Assembly (NCBI RefSeq): GCF_002289565.1
Contig: NZ_NTFY01000017.1
Location: 1-64,000, forward strand
DNA from: Rhodopirellula sp. SM50
GTDB taxonomy: Bacteria; Planctomycetota; Planctomycetia; Pirellulales; Pirellulaceae
Length of the DNA stretch: 64,000 bases
Reading direction: 5' to 3'
Shown: positions 8,764 to 17,846 of the stretch, one piece after another
Position numbering within the stretch: position 1 is the first letter of the stretch
Layout of the letters: the number at the start of each line of letters is the position of its first letter
Position numbers and translations under genes: made by a program
Notes under the pieces: generated by a model
Told to the model about the DNA's origin: nothing
Database searches by the model: none
Seen by the model: the letters and a program-made list of their open reading frames with translations, nothing else

Positions 8764-10395
8764 TCACTTCGACGTCCAAATCAGCAACTCCGGTTCCCCC
8801 AGCACCGCTTGCACTTCCGTGCTCGCCGGGCGGAAGAAATTGCCGATGGCGAAGTCCAGTTTTTGATCTCCGTTGAAGTCGCCCTTGACGACCGACAGGT
8901 GGTCATGCATCCGTCCGGGCAACCGTGACGGCGAGAACGAACCGTCGTCTTGTTGGGTCAGCATGACGATCGGGGACGCCCCCTTGGCGACCCAGTCTTT
9001 GGAAATGTGCGACCCCAGCAGTGCGACGGCGACCACGTCGGTGTCACCATCGCCATCGAAATCACCGGCGGTCGCGTTCAACACGCCTGGCATCAGACAG
9101 ATCTGGTGTCGCTGCATCGGCAGCGGCCCGTCGTTTTCGAGCCACTGGACGGAGTGAAACGGTTTGGGGCCGCGGTCGAAGGAATCGCCGTTGGTGTAGA
9201 GCACATCCAGATCACCGTCGCCATCCATATCCACCAGCTCGATCCCGCTGGAACCATAAGCCGGATCGGGCGCCGCCCAGATCAGCTCGTTTTGAAAATG
9301 GCCTTTGCCGTCGTTGCGAAACAGTTCGACACGCTCGTGTTCCTGGCTGATCAGCGAAATAAAGTCCAAGTCGCCGTCGTCGTCGAAGTCCACCAGTGGA
9401 ACGTGCACGGGCCCATGGCGTGGGTCGATGTCACGCGTTTCGAACACCGGTATCCCGTCGTCACCGATGCCTTGATTGACCAGCATGAACGTCCGCCCGC
9501 TGTTTCTCCAACCGAAGGCGGCGACCAGCACATCGATGTCCCCGTCGCCGTCCAAATCCCCTGCCCGGGCGTCAGAGGTGCGGCTGAGCCCATCGATCAG
9601 CACGTGCGTGCGAAACGTTTCGTCGTCCTTGGATCGCTCCAGCCACAACACCTGTCCCAAGTCACTGTCGTTAGCGTTGAATTCACCGATGTCGGCGACC
9701 AGCAGATCCACCAGCCCGTCTTGATTGAGGTCACAGGGCTCGGTGTGGACCGGTTGCAACATCGTGCCCAAACGTCGCACCTCGCCTGCCGGATCGTTGG
9801 GCCAATAGGCGTTGACGGTTCCCGTTCCGATGTCACAGTAGACCAAGGCGTGACCGGGCTTGGATTCGAATCCCAGGTCGATCCAATTGACATTCGTGAC
9901 GCCGGCTGCACGAACGCGTTGTCGCAGCACACCGGACTTGACGTGCGTGGGGGCCGCAGCGGGATAATTCAACGTTTCAGGCACCGGCATCCCCGCATCT
10001 TTGGGGGCCTGCATTTTAAAGTACCGCTGCACGTCGGCTTCATCGGGAACGTCCAAGTCGGTGCGTCCGGACGTTCGATACAAATCGTAACCTTGGATGA
10101 TCTCCATTTCCCATTCGTCTTCCGGTGAACTGGTCGGTCGTGGCATGGCGTGGCAATCACCACAAAACGCCTCGACCTTGGGGCCGAATCGACTCAGGAA
10201 CGCGACATCTTTGGCGGACAGCTCGCCCGTCGAGGTATTCTCCGCCGTGGACACTTCGACCGCCGCGGTCGGATCATCGTCTTTTTTTGCACAACCGCCC
10301 CAAACCGGGACCAACATTACGACCAAAGCGGCGTATAGAAGCTCGGGGGACAGACCCCCGGTGCGACCAACACGGCGTGTCGAATAATCTTTCAT
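8764..10395 (-). CDS. FG-GAP/VCBS repeat lipoprotein with one c-type haem site
   Basis: A 543-aa lipoprotein: hydrophobic segment YAALVVMLVPVWGG followed by Cys35. A single CxxCH site (Cys78, Cys81, His82) lies in an N-terminal helical region that also has PRPTSSPEDEW, as in planctomycete cytochrome-like modules. From about residue 150 onward there are FG-GAP/VCBS calcium-binding repeats seen as DLNQDGLVDLLV, DLDGDGDIDVLV, DFDDDGDLDFIS, DMDGDGDLDVLY, DFDGDGDTDVVA and DFNGDQKLDFAI, enough to build a beta-propeller. ATG 10395 is preferred over the upstream 10425 start. It is divergently transcribed from the TPR/ASPIC-UnbV gene, with 220 bp between the two starts; shared control is likely but no operator was identified. 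The haem site suggests an electron-transfer or redox-binding role. Confidence 0.85.
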   Translation of the reverse strand: MKDYSTRRVGRTGGLSPELLYAALVVMLVPVWGGCAKKDDDPTAAVEVSTAENTSTGELSAKDVAFLSRFGPKVEAFCGDCHAMPRPTSSPEDEWEMEIIQGYDLYRTSGRTDLDVPDEADVQRYFKMQAPKDAGMPVPETLNYPAAAPTHVKSGVLRQRVRAAGVTNVNWIDLGFESKPGHALVYCDIGTGTVNAYWPNDPAGEVRRLGTMLQPVHTEPCDLNQDGLVDLLVADIGEFNANDSDLGQVLWLERSKDDETFRTHVLIDGLSRTSDARAGDLDGDGDIDVLVAAFGWRNSGRTFMLVNQGIGDDGIPVFETRDIDPRHGPVHVPLVDFDDDGDLDFISLISQEHERVELFRNDGKGHFQNELIWAAPDPAYGSSGIELVDMDGDGDLDVLYTNGDSFDRGPKPFHSVQWLENDGPLPMQRHQICLMPGVLNATAGDFDGDGDTDVVAVALLGSHISKDWVAKGASPIVMLTQQDDGSFSPSRLPGRMHDHLSVVKGDFNGDQKLDFAIGNFFRPASTEVQAVLGEPELLIWTSK

Positions 10396-10615
10396 GTTCA
10401 CGAATACGTTCGGGGAAGAAATCATTTTAGGCGGAGTCGGTTATAACAAACCACGGAGATCCACAGCACCGATGCGGAAACGAAGCAAACAAGACGTTCA
10501 CCCGATCAGCCCCCCGATCGGCGCGCCGTGGGGATCGCTGCTGGAATCGCTGCTGGGCAAGCTGCTGGATAGACTGCCTGCTGCGGCAAACGTCACGTCG
10601 AACCCCATCACCGCA

Positions 10616-13600
10616 ATGTCGATCTCTACGCGGCCAGTCGCACGATGGTTGCCCCAAGCCGCCCGATGTCGTCCCACTTCCGTCCCACCACTGCGCCGCG
10701 GCAAGTCACTGCGTGGGCTCGTCTTGCTGCTGGTTGCCGGCTCGCTGGTTTGGGGCTGCGATCGCTCACCGCCTGCCGGAGACCCAGGCAGCGATCCCCC
10801 GCGGGAAACCACCGCAACGCCGGACACCAAAACGCTGGCCAATCCGGTCGGTACGCTCAAGTTGTCGCTGCGGCGGCGTCAGTGGGACCAGGCCTGGGAA
10901 GCGTCTCAGATCATCCTCGCCCAAGCCGGCGTCGACCAAACCGCAGCGATCAAGGCAACCGATCCGGGACTGATGGAAATCGAGCCGGACAATTTGGCGC
11001 TGATCGCGCAGGCGGCCCACCACAGCGGGCAGCCCGATCAGGCGGCCAAATTCTTGCGTTCGGCGTGTCAATCCGAGTCGTTCGCCAACCCCAGTCGTGT
11101 CCGCCAGACGATGATCGCGATGATCGGATTGGGGCAATACCACGACGGGTTGGATTTTTTGGAACAGGCCCTCCAAGCGCAACCCGAGCAGCACGAAACC
11201 CGCCGTTGGCTGTTCGATTTCTACATCGGCGCCGATGATCGGGTGTCGGCGCTTCGACACGGCCGAACCCTGGTGCTCGCGCGGCGGTTCGACATCGGGA
11301 TGCTCAAGGACTTGAGCAATACCGAACGACGAACGCTCGACGCCGACCCGTTGGACCAGATGGTCACCCGCAACCCCGACGACAAGCGACCGCTGTTGGG
11401 GGCGGCGAAGTCAAAATTCGACGAGAGTAAATTCGACGAAGCGATCAAGTTGCTCCGCGAGATCGTCGCCGATCACCCCAATCATCATCCCTCGCAAGCC
11501 TTCTTGGGTCAGGCCTTGGCCGCGTCTCGGCGGTTCGAGGAATTGGAATCGTGGGCCGCCGAGCAAACCGATGGGATTCAGGATTACCCCGCCTATTGGA
11601 TCGCCCTGGGCGACTGGGCTCGGGCGGCCGACGATGGGCCCGCGGCGCTTCGGGCGTTTGCCCAAGCGGCCGTCTGCGGCGATCCCGAAGTCGTCCAGAT
11701 CTGGACGCGGTTGGCGACGCTGCTGCCCGAGTATGCCGCCCAAAACCCCGACCTCAGCAAACAGATGGTCACGATCGTCAATGATCGAGCCCAACAGCTG
11801 ACGCGTTTTCACCAGTTGAAAGATCGCTTCACGCGGACCGGCGAAATCTCGCGGGCGATCGCGTTGGAGATTGCCCAGTCGCTGGAAACAGTCGGTCGGC
11901 TTTGGGAGGCCGAAGCCTGGTCGGCGATCGCGACCACGTTACCCGAAGACGACTCGGTTGACGTCGCCGGATTTCGCGACCAGCTGGTCAAACGGTTGAA
12001 ACCGGGCACACCCTGGCGGGTGCCCGAGGCGCTGCCCGACTTTGACGTGCTGCTTGCTCGACTGCCATTGCCGAGTATCGAAAAAGTGGTTTCGACAAAC
12101 GATCCGAGCGAACAGACGATCCGCCGCGACGACACGGTCGCCGGTGAAGCCGCCGAAGAATCCGGCGTGGCGGTCGACTGGAAAATCGCAGACGAAGCGG
12201 CCCAGCGCGGTTTGACGTTTTGGGGGCGGACAAGCGAGACGCTCGACAAGCCGGGAATCATGCTCTACCAGACGCTCGGTTGCGGCGGCGGAACGATCGA
12301 TTTTGATTTGGATGGCTGGAGCGATCTGTATCTGGTGGCCGCCGGAGGAACACCGCCCGCACAGGATTCCGAAGCCAACGAGCTGTTCCGAAACCTGGAC
12401 GGACAATTCGTGCCCGTCGGCGAAATCGCACAAACCGGCGACAAGGGATTCGGACAAGGCGTCGCGGTTGGAGATATCAACGAAGATGGCTTTCCCGATC
12501 TGTTGGTGCTCAATTACGGCCCCAATCGTTTGTACGTCAACAATGGTGACGGAACCTTTCGGGATGCCACTGACCAGATGCCAGCGGGCGACGCTGACGA
12601 ATGGTCCTCCAGCGGTGCGATCGCGGATCTCGACCACGATGGCTTGGCGGATCTCGTCGTCGTCAACTACTGCGCCACCCTGGGCCCGGTCACGCAGGGC
12701 TGTCCGATGGCCGGCTCCACGGTGATGCGATCCTGCTCCCCGATGTTGTTTCCAGCCATGCCGGATCGCTTTTTGCGTTCCACCGGCGACGGAACGTTTT
12801 CCGACACGACCGAAACCTGGGGCGCGATCACCGATTCGCCCGGGCGTGGATTGGGAATCATCGTCGGCGACTTGGATGGCCGGCTCGGCAATGAGGTGTT
12901 CGTCGCCAACGACATGACCAACAATCACTACTGGAGTCGCGTGGCGGGCGAACCGACCGGCACCAAACTCTCCTTGTCCGAGTCGGCGATGCTGCGTGGA
13001 ATCGGCGGCGACGACCGAGGGATCCCGCAAGGTTCGATGGGGATCGCCACCGGGGACTTCGACCGAGATGGCGACGTTGACTTGTACGTCACCAATTTCG
13101 ACAAAGAATACAACACGCTGCACACGCAATCCTCATCAGGCATCTGGCAAGATCGCACCGGGCCGCTGGGGTTGGTCGAGGACACGCGTCCGCTGGTCGC
13201 GTTCGGCACCGAAGCGATCGACCTGGACAACAGCGGCGACGCGGAGATCGTCGTCACCAATGGGCACGTCGACCTGTTCTCACGAGGCGACGAAAAAGCG
13301 ATGTATGACCAGCCGATGCAGATCTTTCAACGATCCGCGACGGGCCGCTATCGCAGCGTGTCGGTCGGAACACTGGGCCCGTACTTCCAAAACAACCATG
13401 TCGGCCGCGGCTTGTGGACGATTGACGCCAACCGCGACGGACAAGTCGACTTCGTGGTCACGCACCAAACCGAACCGACGTCGCTGATGATCAATCGCAC
13501 GGAGAACAGCGGCAACTGGATCCGCCTGGACTTGAAAGGCCGCACGTCCTCCCGCAACGCGATCGGAAGCACCGTCCGCGTCGAAACCAGCCGGGAAACA

Positions 13601-13783
13601 CACACCGGGTTCTTGGTCGCCGGTGATGGATATCAATGCAGTAACGAACGCGTGATGCACTTCGGCTTGGGCGACCTGGACGACGCGTCGGTGACCGTCT
13701 CGGTGACCTGGCCGACCGGAAAAACCGAGCGATTCACGCAGCTCCCCACACGATCACAAACCGTGATCGTCGAATCCAACTAA
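10616..13783 (+). CDS. TPR, FG-GAP and ASPIC/UnbV (CRTAC1-like) lipoprotein
   Basis: A 1055-aa protein with a lipoprotein-like N-terminus (hydrophobic LRGLVLLLVAGSLVWG then Cys near residue 50). Residues about 80-480 are helical TPR-like units (for example KFDEAIKLLREIVADHPNHHPSQAFLGQAL). Residues about 560-950 contain FG-GAP units such as DFDLDGWSDLYLV, DINEDGFPDLLV, DLDHDGLADLVV, DFDRDGDVDLYV and DANRDGQVDFVV. The C-terminal about 80 residues form an ASPIC/UnbV domain, with IGSTVRVET and the closing VTVTWPTGK-like strand VSVTWPTGKTE. The frame is open from 10394; ATG 10616 is chosen to keep the lipoprotein signal within about 50 residues, but earlier ATGs remain possible. Proteins of this architecture are abundant in planctomycetes and are thought to act at the cell surface; the ligand is unknown. 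Confidence 0.85.
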   Translation: MSISTRPVARWLPQAARCRPTSVPPLRRGKSLRGLVLLLVAGSLVWGCDRSPPAGDPGSDPPRETTATPDTKTLANPVGTLKLSLRRRQWDQAWEASQIILAQAGVDQTAAIKATDPGLMEIEPDNLALIAQAAHHSGQPDQAAKFLRSACQSESFANPSRVRQTMIAMIGLGQYHDGLDFLEQALQAQPEQHETRRWLFDFYIGADDRVSALRHGRTLVLARRFDIGMLKDLSNTERRTLDADPLDQMVTRNPDDKRPLLGAAKSKFDESKFDEAIKLLREIVADHPNHHPSQAFLGQALAASRRFEELESWAAEQTDGIQDYPAYWIALGDWARAADDGPAALRAFAQAAVCGDPEVVQIWTRLATLLPEYAAQNPDLSKQMVTIVNDRAQQLTRFHQLKDRFTRTGEISRAIALEIAQSLETVGRLWEAEAWSAIATTLPEDDSVDVAGFRDQLVKRLKPGTPWRVPEALPDFDVLLARLPLPSIEKVVSTNDPSEQTIRRDDTVAGEAAEESGVAVDWKIADEAAQRGLTFWGRTSETLDKPGIMLYQTLGCGGGTIDFDLDGWSDLYLVAAGGTPPAQDSEANELFRNLDGQFVPVGEIAQTGDKGFGQGVAVGDINEDGFPDLLVLNYGPNRLYVNNGDGTFRDATDQMPAGDADEWSSSGAIADLDHDGLADLVVVNYCATLGPVTQGCPMAGSTVMRSCSPMLFPAMPDRFLRSTGDGTFSDTTETWGAITDSPGRGLGIIVGDLDGRLGNEVFVANDMTNNHYWSRVAGEPTGTKLSLSESAMLRGIGGDDRGIPQGSMGIATGDFDRDGDVDLYVTNFDKEYNTLHTQSSSGIWQDRTGPLGLVEDTRPLVAFGTEAIDLDNSGDAEIVVTNGHVDLFSRGDEKAMYDQPMQIFQRSATGRYRSVSVGTLGPYFQNNHVGRGLWTIDANRDGQVDFVVTHQTEPTSLMINRTENSGNWIRLDLKGRTSSRNAIGSTVRVETSRETHTGFLVAGDGYQCSNERVMHFGLGDLDDASVTVSVTWPTGKTERFTQLPTRSQTVIVESN

Positions 13784-13784
13784 C

Positions 13785-13963
13785 AAGTGGCGTAAGCTTC
13801 CAGCTTGCGATTTTGGAAGCTTCAGCTTCCAGCCCGCGACCCAAGTGGCGTAAGCTTCCAGCTTGCGATCCTGGAAGCTTCAGCTTCCAGAATTACCAAT
13901 GCCCTCTGCATCACGGTCGTAAGCTGACGCTTCCGAGCAGGCAAGCTGGAAGCTTACCCCACT
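13785..13963. repeat. Direct 48-bp repeats between convergent genes
   Basis: A 48-bp unit starting aagtggcgtaagcttccagc and ending ggaagcttcagcttccag occurs at 13785-13832 and 13843-13890. Each unit folds on itself (aagcttccagct pairing with agctggaagctt-like sequence). A degenerate inverted copy (gctggaagcttaccccact) at about 13943-13963 reaches the 3' end of the next gene. In RNA these could end transcription from both sides. Confidence 0.85.
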
Positions 13964-14636
13964 ACGACTCCAGTTCCTTCAGTCTTGCTTCCAGGTCGTC
14001 GATTCGTTCGGTGACGGAGTCCAGTCGCGCGATCAGCTGATCGATGACATTCTTGCTGGTGTCGGGGACCGCCGCCGACTTTGCCGCCTGCTTTTCGACA
14101 CGAGCTTCTAAGTACTGGCGTTCTTGTGGCGGATAAAGTTTGTGGGCAAACGTTTGCCCGCGGCCGGGCGGCGTCAACGCTTCCACCAGGTCTTTGTCGG
14201 CCAGCGATTTCAAAACAGTTTTGACCGAATCGAGATCGGGCAGGCTGCACATCCGCGACGCCCGAGTCCGGATCTCGCCGATCGTTTGAGGCCCGCGGAG
14301 CAGTAATTCGGTCAACACGGCGGCCTGCGGGTTGTCCAAGTCCAACCAATCGTAGGCGGCATGACGATACTTGGTCACCCGTCCGCTGCCCTGGATCTCC
14401 CGTGCCGCCCCGACGCCCCGCAACTCGTCGAGCGCCAACAGCACGTCGTCTTCGTCGAGCTGCATTTGCGGGGACCGATTCGATTTTTGGTTGCAACCGC
14501 TGATGATCGCCGCGGCGGACATCGGATAGTTGTCCGGAGTCGTTTTGGCTTTCTCCACCAAGACACCCAGCACACGGCGGGCACTGGCGGACAAGGGCAC
14601 AACCGGCTTGGCATCTTCGCCGTCGTTTTCAGACAT
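13962..14636 (-). CDS. YceH-family (DUF480) winged-helix protein
   Basis: A 224-aa protein whose N-terminal 180 residues match the YceH/DUF480 family, a tandem winged-helix protein. Visible are the opening LSASARRVLGVLVEKAKTTPDNYPMS, the segment CNQKSNRSP, the second-domain start AAVLTELLLRGPQTIGEIRTRASRM and a central LADKDLV. The last about 35 residues (after ERQYLEARVEKQ) form a charged helix with heptad spacing, probably a coiled coil. The family's molecular role is not established; a DNA-binding role is inferred from the fold. ATG 14636 begins directly before SENDGED. The stop lies in the repeat region shared with the convergent TPR/ASPIC-UnbV gene. Confidence 0.9.
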   Translation of the reverse strand: MSENDGEDAKPVVPLSASARRVLGVLVEKAKTTPDNYPMSAAAIISGCNQKSNRSPQMQLDEDDVLLALDELRGVGAAREIQGSGRVTKYRHAAYDWLDLDNPQAAVLTELLLRGPQTIGEIRTRASRMCSLPDLDSVKTVLKSLADKDLVEALTPPGRGQTFAHKLYPPQERQYLEARVEKQAAKSAAVPDTSKNVIDQLIARLDSVTERIDDLEARLKELES

Positions 14637-14773
14637 GGATCAATCGGAGGGGAAGGGGAGGGGGAGGGGGGAAGTCAAACTCGGCACGGACGATTCATCC
14701 GCACGCCCCGGCGCCGTGGTTTCGCGACCGAGGCCTGTAGTTTAACGCCCCGAACGCCCTTCGTCAGTCGGCA

Positions 14774-16126
14774 TCATTCGGTGCCGATTCCGCCTGCGGT
14801 CGCCCAGTAGCCGCCTCGGGAATGATCGAACCGCAGCTTGGCACCGCGAAACGATTCGTCAAATCCGTTATCGGCATCGTAGACCTTGTGTCCGCCGACG
14901 AAGGTCGCGACCGGCCAGCCCGTCAACGTGACCGAATCCCACGGCGACCATTTTGATTTGGTGTGTTGCTCGGCATCGCGAATCGTCTTTTGTTTGTGCA
15001 GATCCACCAGCACCAGATCCGCATCGTATCCGTTTTCGATCCGGCCCTTGCCCACGATCCCCCAGACGCGCGCGGGTGCATCACACATCCACGACGCGAC
15101 TTGGTTGATGGAACATCGTCCCTGGGTGACTTGATCGAGCATCAAAGCCAAACTGTTTTCAACGGCCGGCAACCCCGAGGGGCTGTTGGGGTACTGCGCC
15201 GCTTTTTCTTCCAGGGTGTGCGGGGCGTGGTCGGTCGCGATGACCTGAATCGTCTGGTCCAGCAGCGCCTCGAACAGTCGGCGATTGTCGTCGGCCGATT
15301 TGATGGAGGGATTCATTTGGATCCGAGTCCCCAGGCGGGGGTAATCGTCGACATTGAAAAACAAGTGATGCAGACAGACTTCGGCGGTGATGTACGGTGC
15401 GGGATCGGCCAGGATTTCCAGTTCGGCGGCCGTGGAGACATGCAAGACGTGAAAGCGATGTTTGTATCGGCGGGCCAAATCGGTCGCCCGCCGAGTCGCG
15501 ATCACGGCGGCCTGGACGTCCCGGATACGTGAATGGTCGGCCACATCGGTGGTCCCGGCCAATCGAGCGGCATTGGCGCGAACCGTTTGCTCGTCTTCGC
15601 AGTGGGCGCAGATCGGCAGTGTCGTTTCGGCAAAGATCCGCTCCAACGCCTCTTGTTCATCGACCAACAAGTTGCCGGTGCTGCTGCCGATAAAGATCTT
15701 GATTCCCGGGACATCGGTCACCTTGGCCAACTCGGCGGAGTTATCGGGAGTCGCTCCGATGTAAAAGCCATAATTGACCAATGACTTTTCCGCGCCGAGT
15801 TGCTCTTTGGCACGGACACCGCTGAGCGTCACCGCCGGCGGTTTGGTGTTGGGCATTTCCAGGAACGACGTGACGCCACCGGCGGCGCAGGCATGGCTGG
15901 CCGCCGACAGATCTTCTTTGTGCGTCAGTCCGGGTTCGCGAAAGTGAACCTGATCATCGATCACGCCCGGCATCAAGTGCAGTCCCGCGCAATCGACCAC
16001 GTTGTCGGCCGCAGCGTCGGCGGACGCCGCCACATCCAAGATTTTACCGTCGTCGATCAGAACGGAACTCTCGGTGACCGTATCGGCCAGCACAACGGAT
16101 GCATTTCGAAACAGGGTGCGGGGCAT
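14774..16126 (-). CDS. pyrC: Dihydroorotase (pyrimidine biosynthesis)
   Basis: Cyclises N-carbamoyl-L-aspartate to dihydroorotate; cytosolic amidohydrolase. The 450-aa protein begins MPRTLFRNA from ATG 16126, the start that opens the small beta-domain; the upstream frame is discarded. The metal-site region reads [17 protein letters not shown] at 56-72: the usual first His of the DxHxH pair is Gln59, with His61 and Arg63 kept. As I recall, many Bacteroidetes-type dihydroorotases share this variant. Further family signals are MPNTKPP near 91-97, the bridging-lysine strand [11 protein letters not shown] (Lys143), CAHCEDE (His175), HVLHVS (His229) and ATDHAPH (Asp299). Allantoinases and hydantoinases are close relatives, but the REPG, HCEDE and DHAPHT combination favours dihydroorotase. 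It is alone, with no other pyr genes in the window. Confidence 0.88.
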   Translation of the reverse strand: MPRTLFRNASVVLADTVTESSVLIDDGKILDVAASADAAADNVVDCAGLHLMPGVIDDQVHFREPGLTHKEDLSAASHACAAGGVTSFLEMPNTKPPAVTLSGVRAKEQLGAEKSLVNYGFYIGATPDNSAELAKVTDVPGIKIFIGSSTGNLLVDEQEALERIFAETTLPICAHCEDEQTVRANAARLAGTTDVADHSRIRDVQAAVIATRRATDLARRYKHRFHVLHVSTAAELEILADPAPYITAEVCLHHLFFNVDDYPRLGTRIQMNPSIKSADDNRRLFEALLDQTIQVIATDHAPHTLEEKAAQYPNSPSGLPAVENSLALMLDQVTQGRCSINQVASWMCDAPARVWGIVGKGRIENGYDADLVLVDLHKQKTIRDAEQHTKSKWSPWDSVTLTGWPVATFVGGHKVYDADNGFDESFRGAKLRFDHSRGGYWATAGGIGTE

Positions 16127-16513
16127 CGAATCGTCCAATAAACGCGGCGAAAAAAGGGAGGGTCGCAGTCGCCCAATACAGGCGGAATCATCCAGGAGGG
16201 CGACGGCGGTTTCAACCATCACCCCCTGTCAATCGTATCGGTCGAAGCGTCTGACGCGAAGAGGCCGCCAGACTTGGGCGACCTGCCAACCAGAGCACGG
16301 GAAAATTCCGGACTGCCGCCCCGAAGCGAGCTGGCATTGCGTTTCGATCGACTATCCTGGGTTGCGAGTCGGCGGTGTGCCGGACGGATCCCCTGGCATC
16401 CGTGTGACACGCCAGACGATCGGGGGCCGGTTTTCACTCAACATTCAGCCGCCCCGACGAACCGCAACAAGGTTTCGGGCCGCGATGAAGCGACAGAGCA
16501 CTTTTCATCACCC
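16127..16513. other. 387-bp intergenic stretch, nothing assigned
   Basis: Gap between the divergent dihydroorotase and HupE-like genes. Open frames cross it but have no family character or start context. No repeat family found elsewhere in the window is present. It should hold the promoters of both genes. Confidence 0.6.
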
Positions 16514-17791
16514 ATGAATCCGATCTTTCCGACATCCGCCCGCCTGGAGATCCGCTCGTGTCGTCGAGGACGGTTCCAGCCTTGCCGTGGCGGGTCAGTC
16601 CGCCGTGTGGGTTTGCAACTTGCCCTCGCGTGGCTGCACGTGCTCTTGCTGTCGTCCAGCGGCTCGGCGCACACGACCGGTGAGACCTACGTTTGGCTGA
16701 ATGTCGAAGAGGATCGATTGACCGGTCGCGTCGAAATCAATCTGGATGACCTGCGCACAAAACTGGGAATCGACGTTCCACCAGCTGGCGATTCCGCAGC
16801 CGGTGACGTGACAGCGGAATCCGCGCCCGCGGACGATCGCATGACGACCCTTCAAGCAGCCCAGCCTCAGGTGCTGGATTATCTGCGCCGACACTACGGC
16901 ATTTCGGTCGATTCGAAACCTGTTCCGATCCAATACATCGATTTGCGGATTCTGGACCTACCGGGCGACGAAGGAAGCTATGCCCAATACGTTTACCAAA
17001 CCCCCGTCGGTCCGATTCCGGATGTGATCACGATTCGCAACAGCCTGTTTGTGGAAGATGACTTTACCCACCGAAGTCTAGTCTGCATCGAACGAAACAA
17101 GAAAAGCGGTCAGGAGTTCGAAGGCGAGTTCACCGCGATGGTGTTCGGGGCGCACAACCCGGTCCAAGAACTCGATTTGAATCACATCGAGCTGCTGCTT
17201 CGCCCCCGCGATTTTGTTTGGCAGGGTGTGCTGCACATCTGGATCGGCATCGACCACATCCTGTTTATCGTCGCATTGCTGTTGCCGGCGGTATTGGTCC
17301 GCCAAGAAGGCAAGTGGGTCCCGGTGCCGAGTTTCAGGCAAGCGTTTTTGAACATCGTCAAGATCGTCACGCTGTTTACCGTCGCACACTCGATCACGCT
17401 CAGCTTGGCCGCGCTCGGTGTGATCGACCTGCCTTCGCGATGGGTCGAATCATTGATCGCCTTGTCGATCGTGTTGGTGGCGATCAATACGATTCGTCCC
17501 CGATTCAATGACAAGACCTGGCTGATCATCTTTGGGTTCGGCCTGTTCCACGGCATGGGCTTCGCCTCGGTGATGAGCGAACTTCCGTTTCGAATGATTC
17601 ATCTGGTCAAAGTGCTCATCGGGTTCAATTTGGGCGTCGAACTCGGGCAGTTGGCAATCGTCGCGGTGGTGTTTCCGCTGATTTTCTTGCTGAGAAAACG
17701 GGAAGTCTATCAGCGCGTTGTGCTGATCGGAGGGTCGGCGGTGATCGGATTGATCGCCAGTTACTGGTTCGTCGAACGGGCATTCACATGA
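16514..17791 (+). CDS. HupE/UreJ-2 family membrane protein
   Basis: A 425-aa protein with a signal sequence (basic n-region, then LQLALAWLHVLLLSSSGSA cleaving before HTTGE), an extracytoplasmic domain of about 190 residues and a C-terminal membrane part with about six helices. The membrane part opens with HIWIGIDHILFIVALLLP, the HxxxGxDHxLF signature of HupE/UreJ permeases, followed by FTVAHSITLSLAALG and FGFGLFHGMGFA with conserved histidines. Members are putative nickel or cobalt transporters, but this large-ectodomain subgroup is uncharacterised. ATG 16514 is chosen because the longer frame from 16274 would bury the signal peptide. It ends 55 bp before the acyl-CoA dehydrogenase gene on the same strand, so it may belong to the NRPS transcript, though no functional link is evident. 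Confidence 0.85.
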   Translation: MNPIFPTSARLEIRSCRRGRFQPCRGGSVRRVGLQLALAWLHVLLLSSSGSAHTTGETYVWLNVEEDRLTGRVEINLDDLRTKLGIDVPPAGDSAAGDVTAESAPADDRMTTLQAAQPQVLDYLRRHYGISVDSKPVPIQYIDLRILDLPGDEGSYAQYVYQTPVGPIPDVITIRNSLFVEDDFTHRSLVCIERNKKSGQEFEGEFTAMVFGAHNPVQELDLNHIELLLRPRDFVWQGVLHIWIGIDHILFIVALLLPAVLVRQEGKWVPVPSFRQAFLNIVKIVTLFTVAHSITLSLAALGVIDLPSRWVESLIALSIVLVAINTIRPRFNDKTWLIIFGFGLFHGMGFASVMSELPFRMIHLVKVLIGFNLGVELGQLAIVAVVFPLIFLLRKREVYQRVVLIGGSAVIGLIASYWFVERAFT

Positions 17792-17846
17792 TAAAGAAAC
17801 ACTTCATGTTGACGCCCCAACCATCGAATGATCTCAGGTCACCGTT

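Noticed and set aside
8950-10128. Long plus-strand frame over the FG-GAP lipoprotein gene
   Set aside because: It is antisense to FG-GAP repeats, whose biased codons create open frames on the other strand.
14774-16126. Assigning the amidohydrolase as allantoinase or hydantoinase
   Set aside because: The REPG, HCEDE and DHAPHT signatures fit dihydroorotase better; the missing first His of the DxHxH pair alone does not change this.
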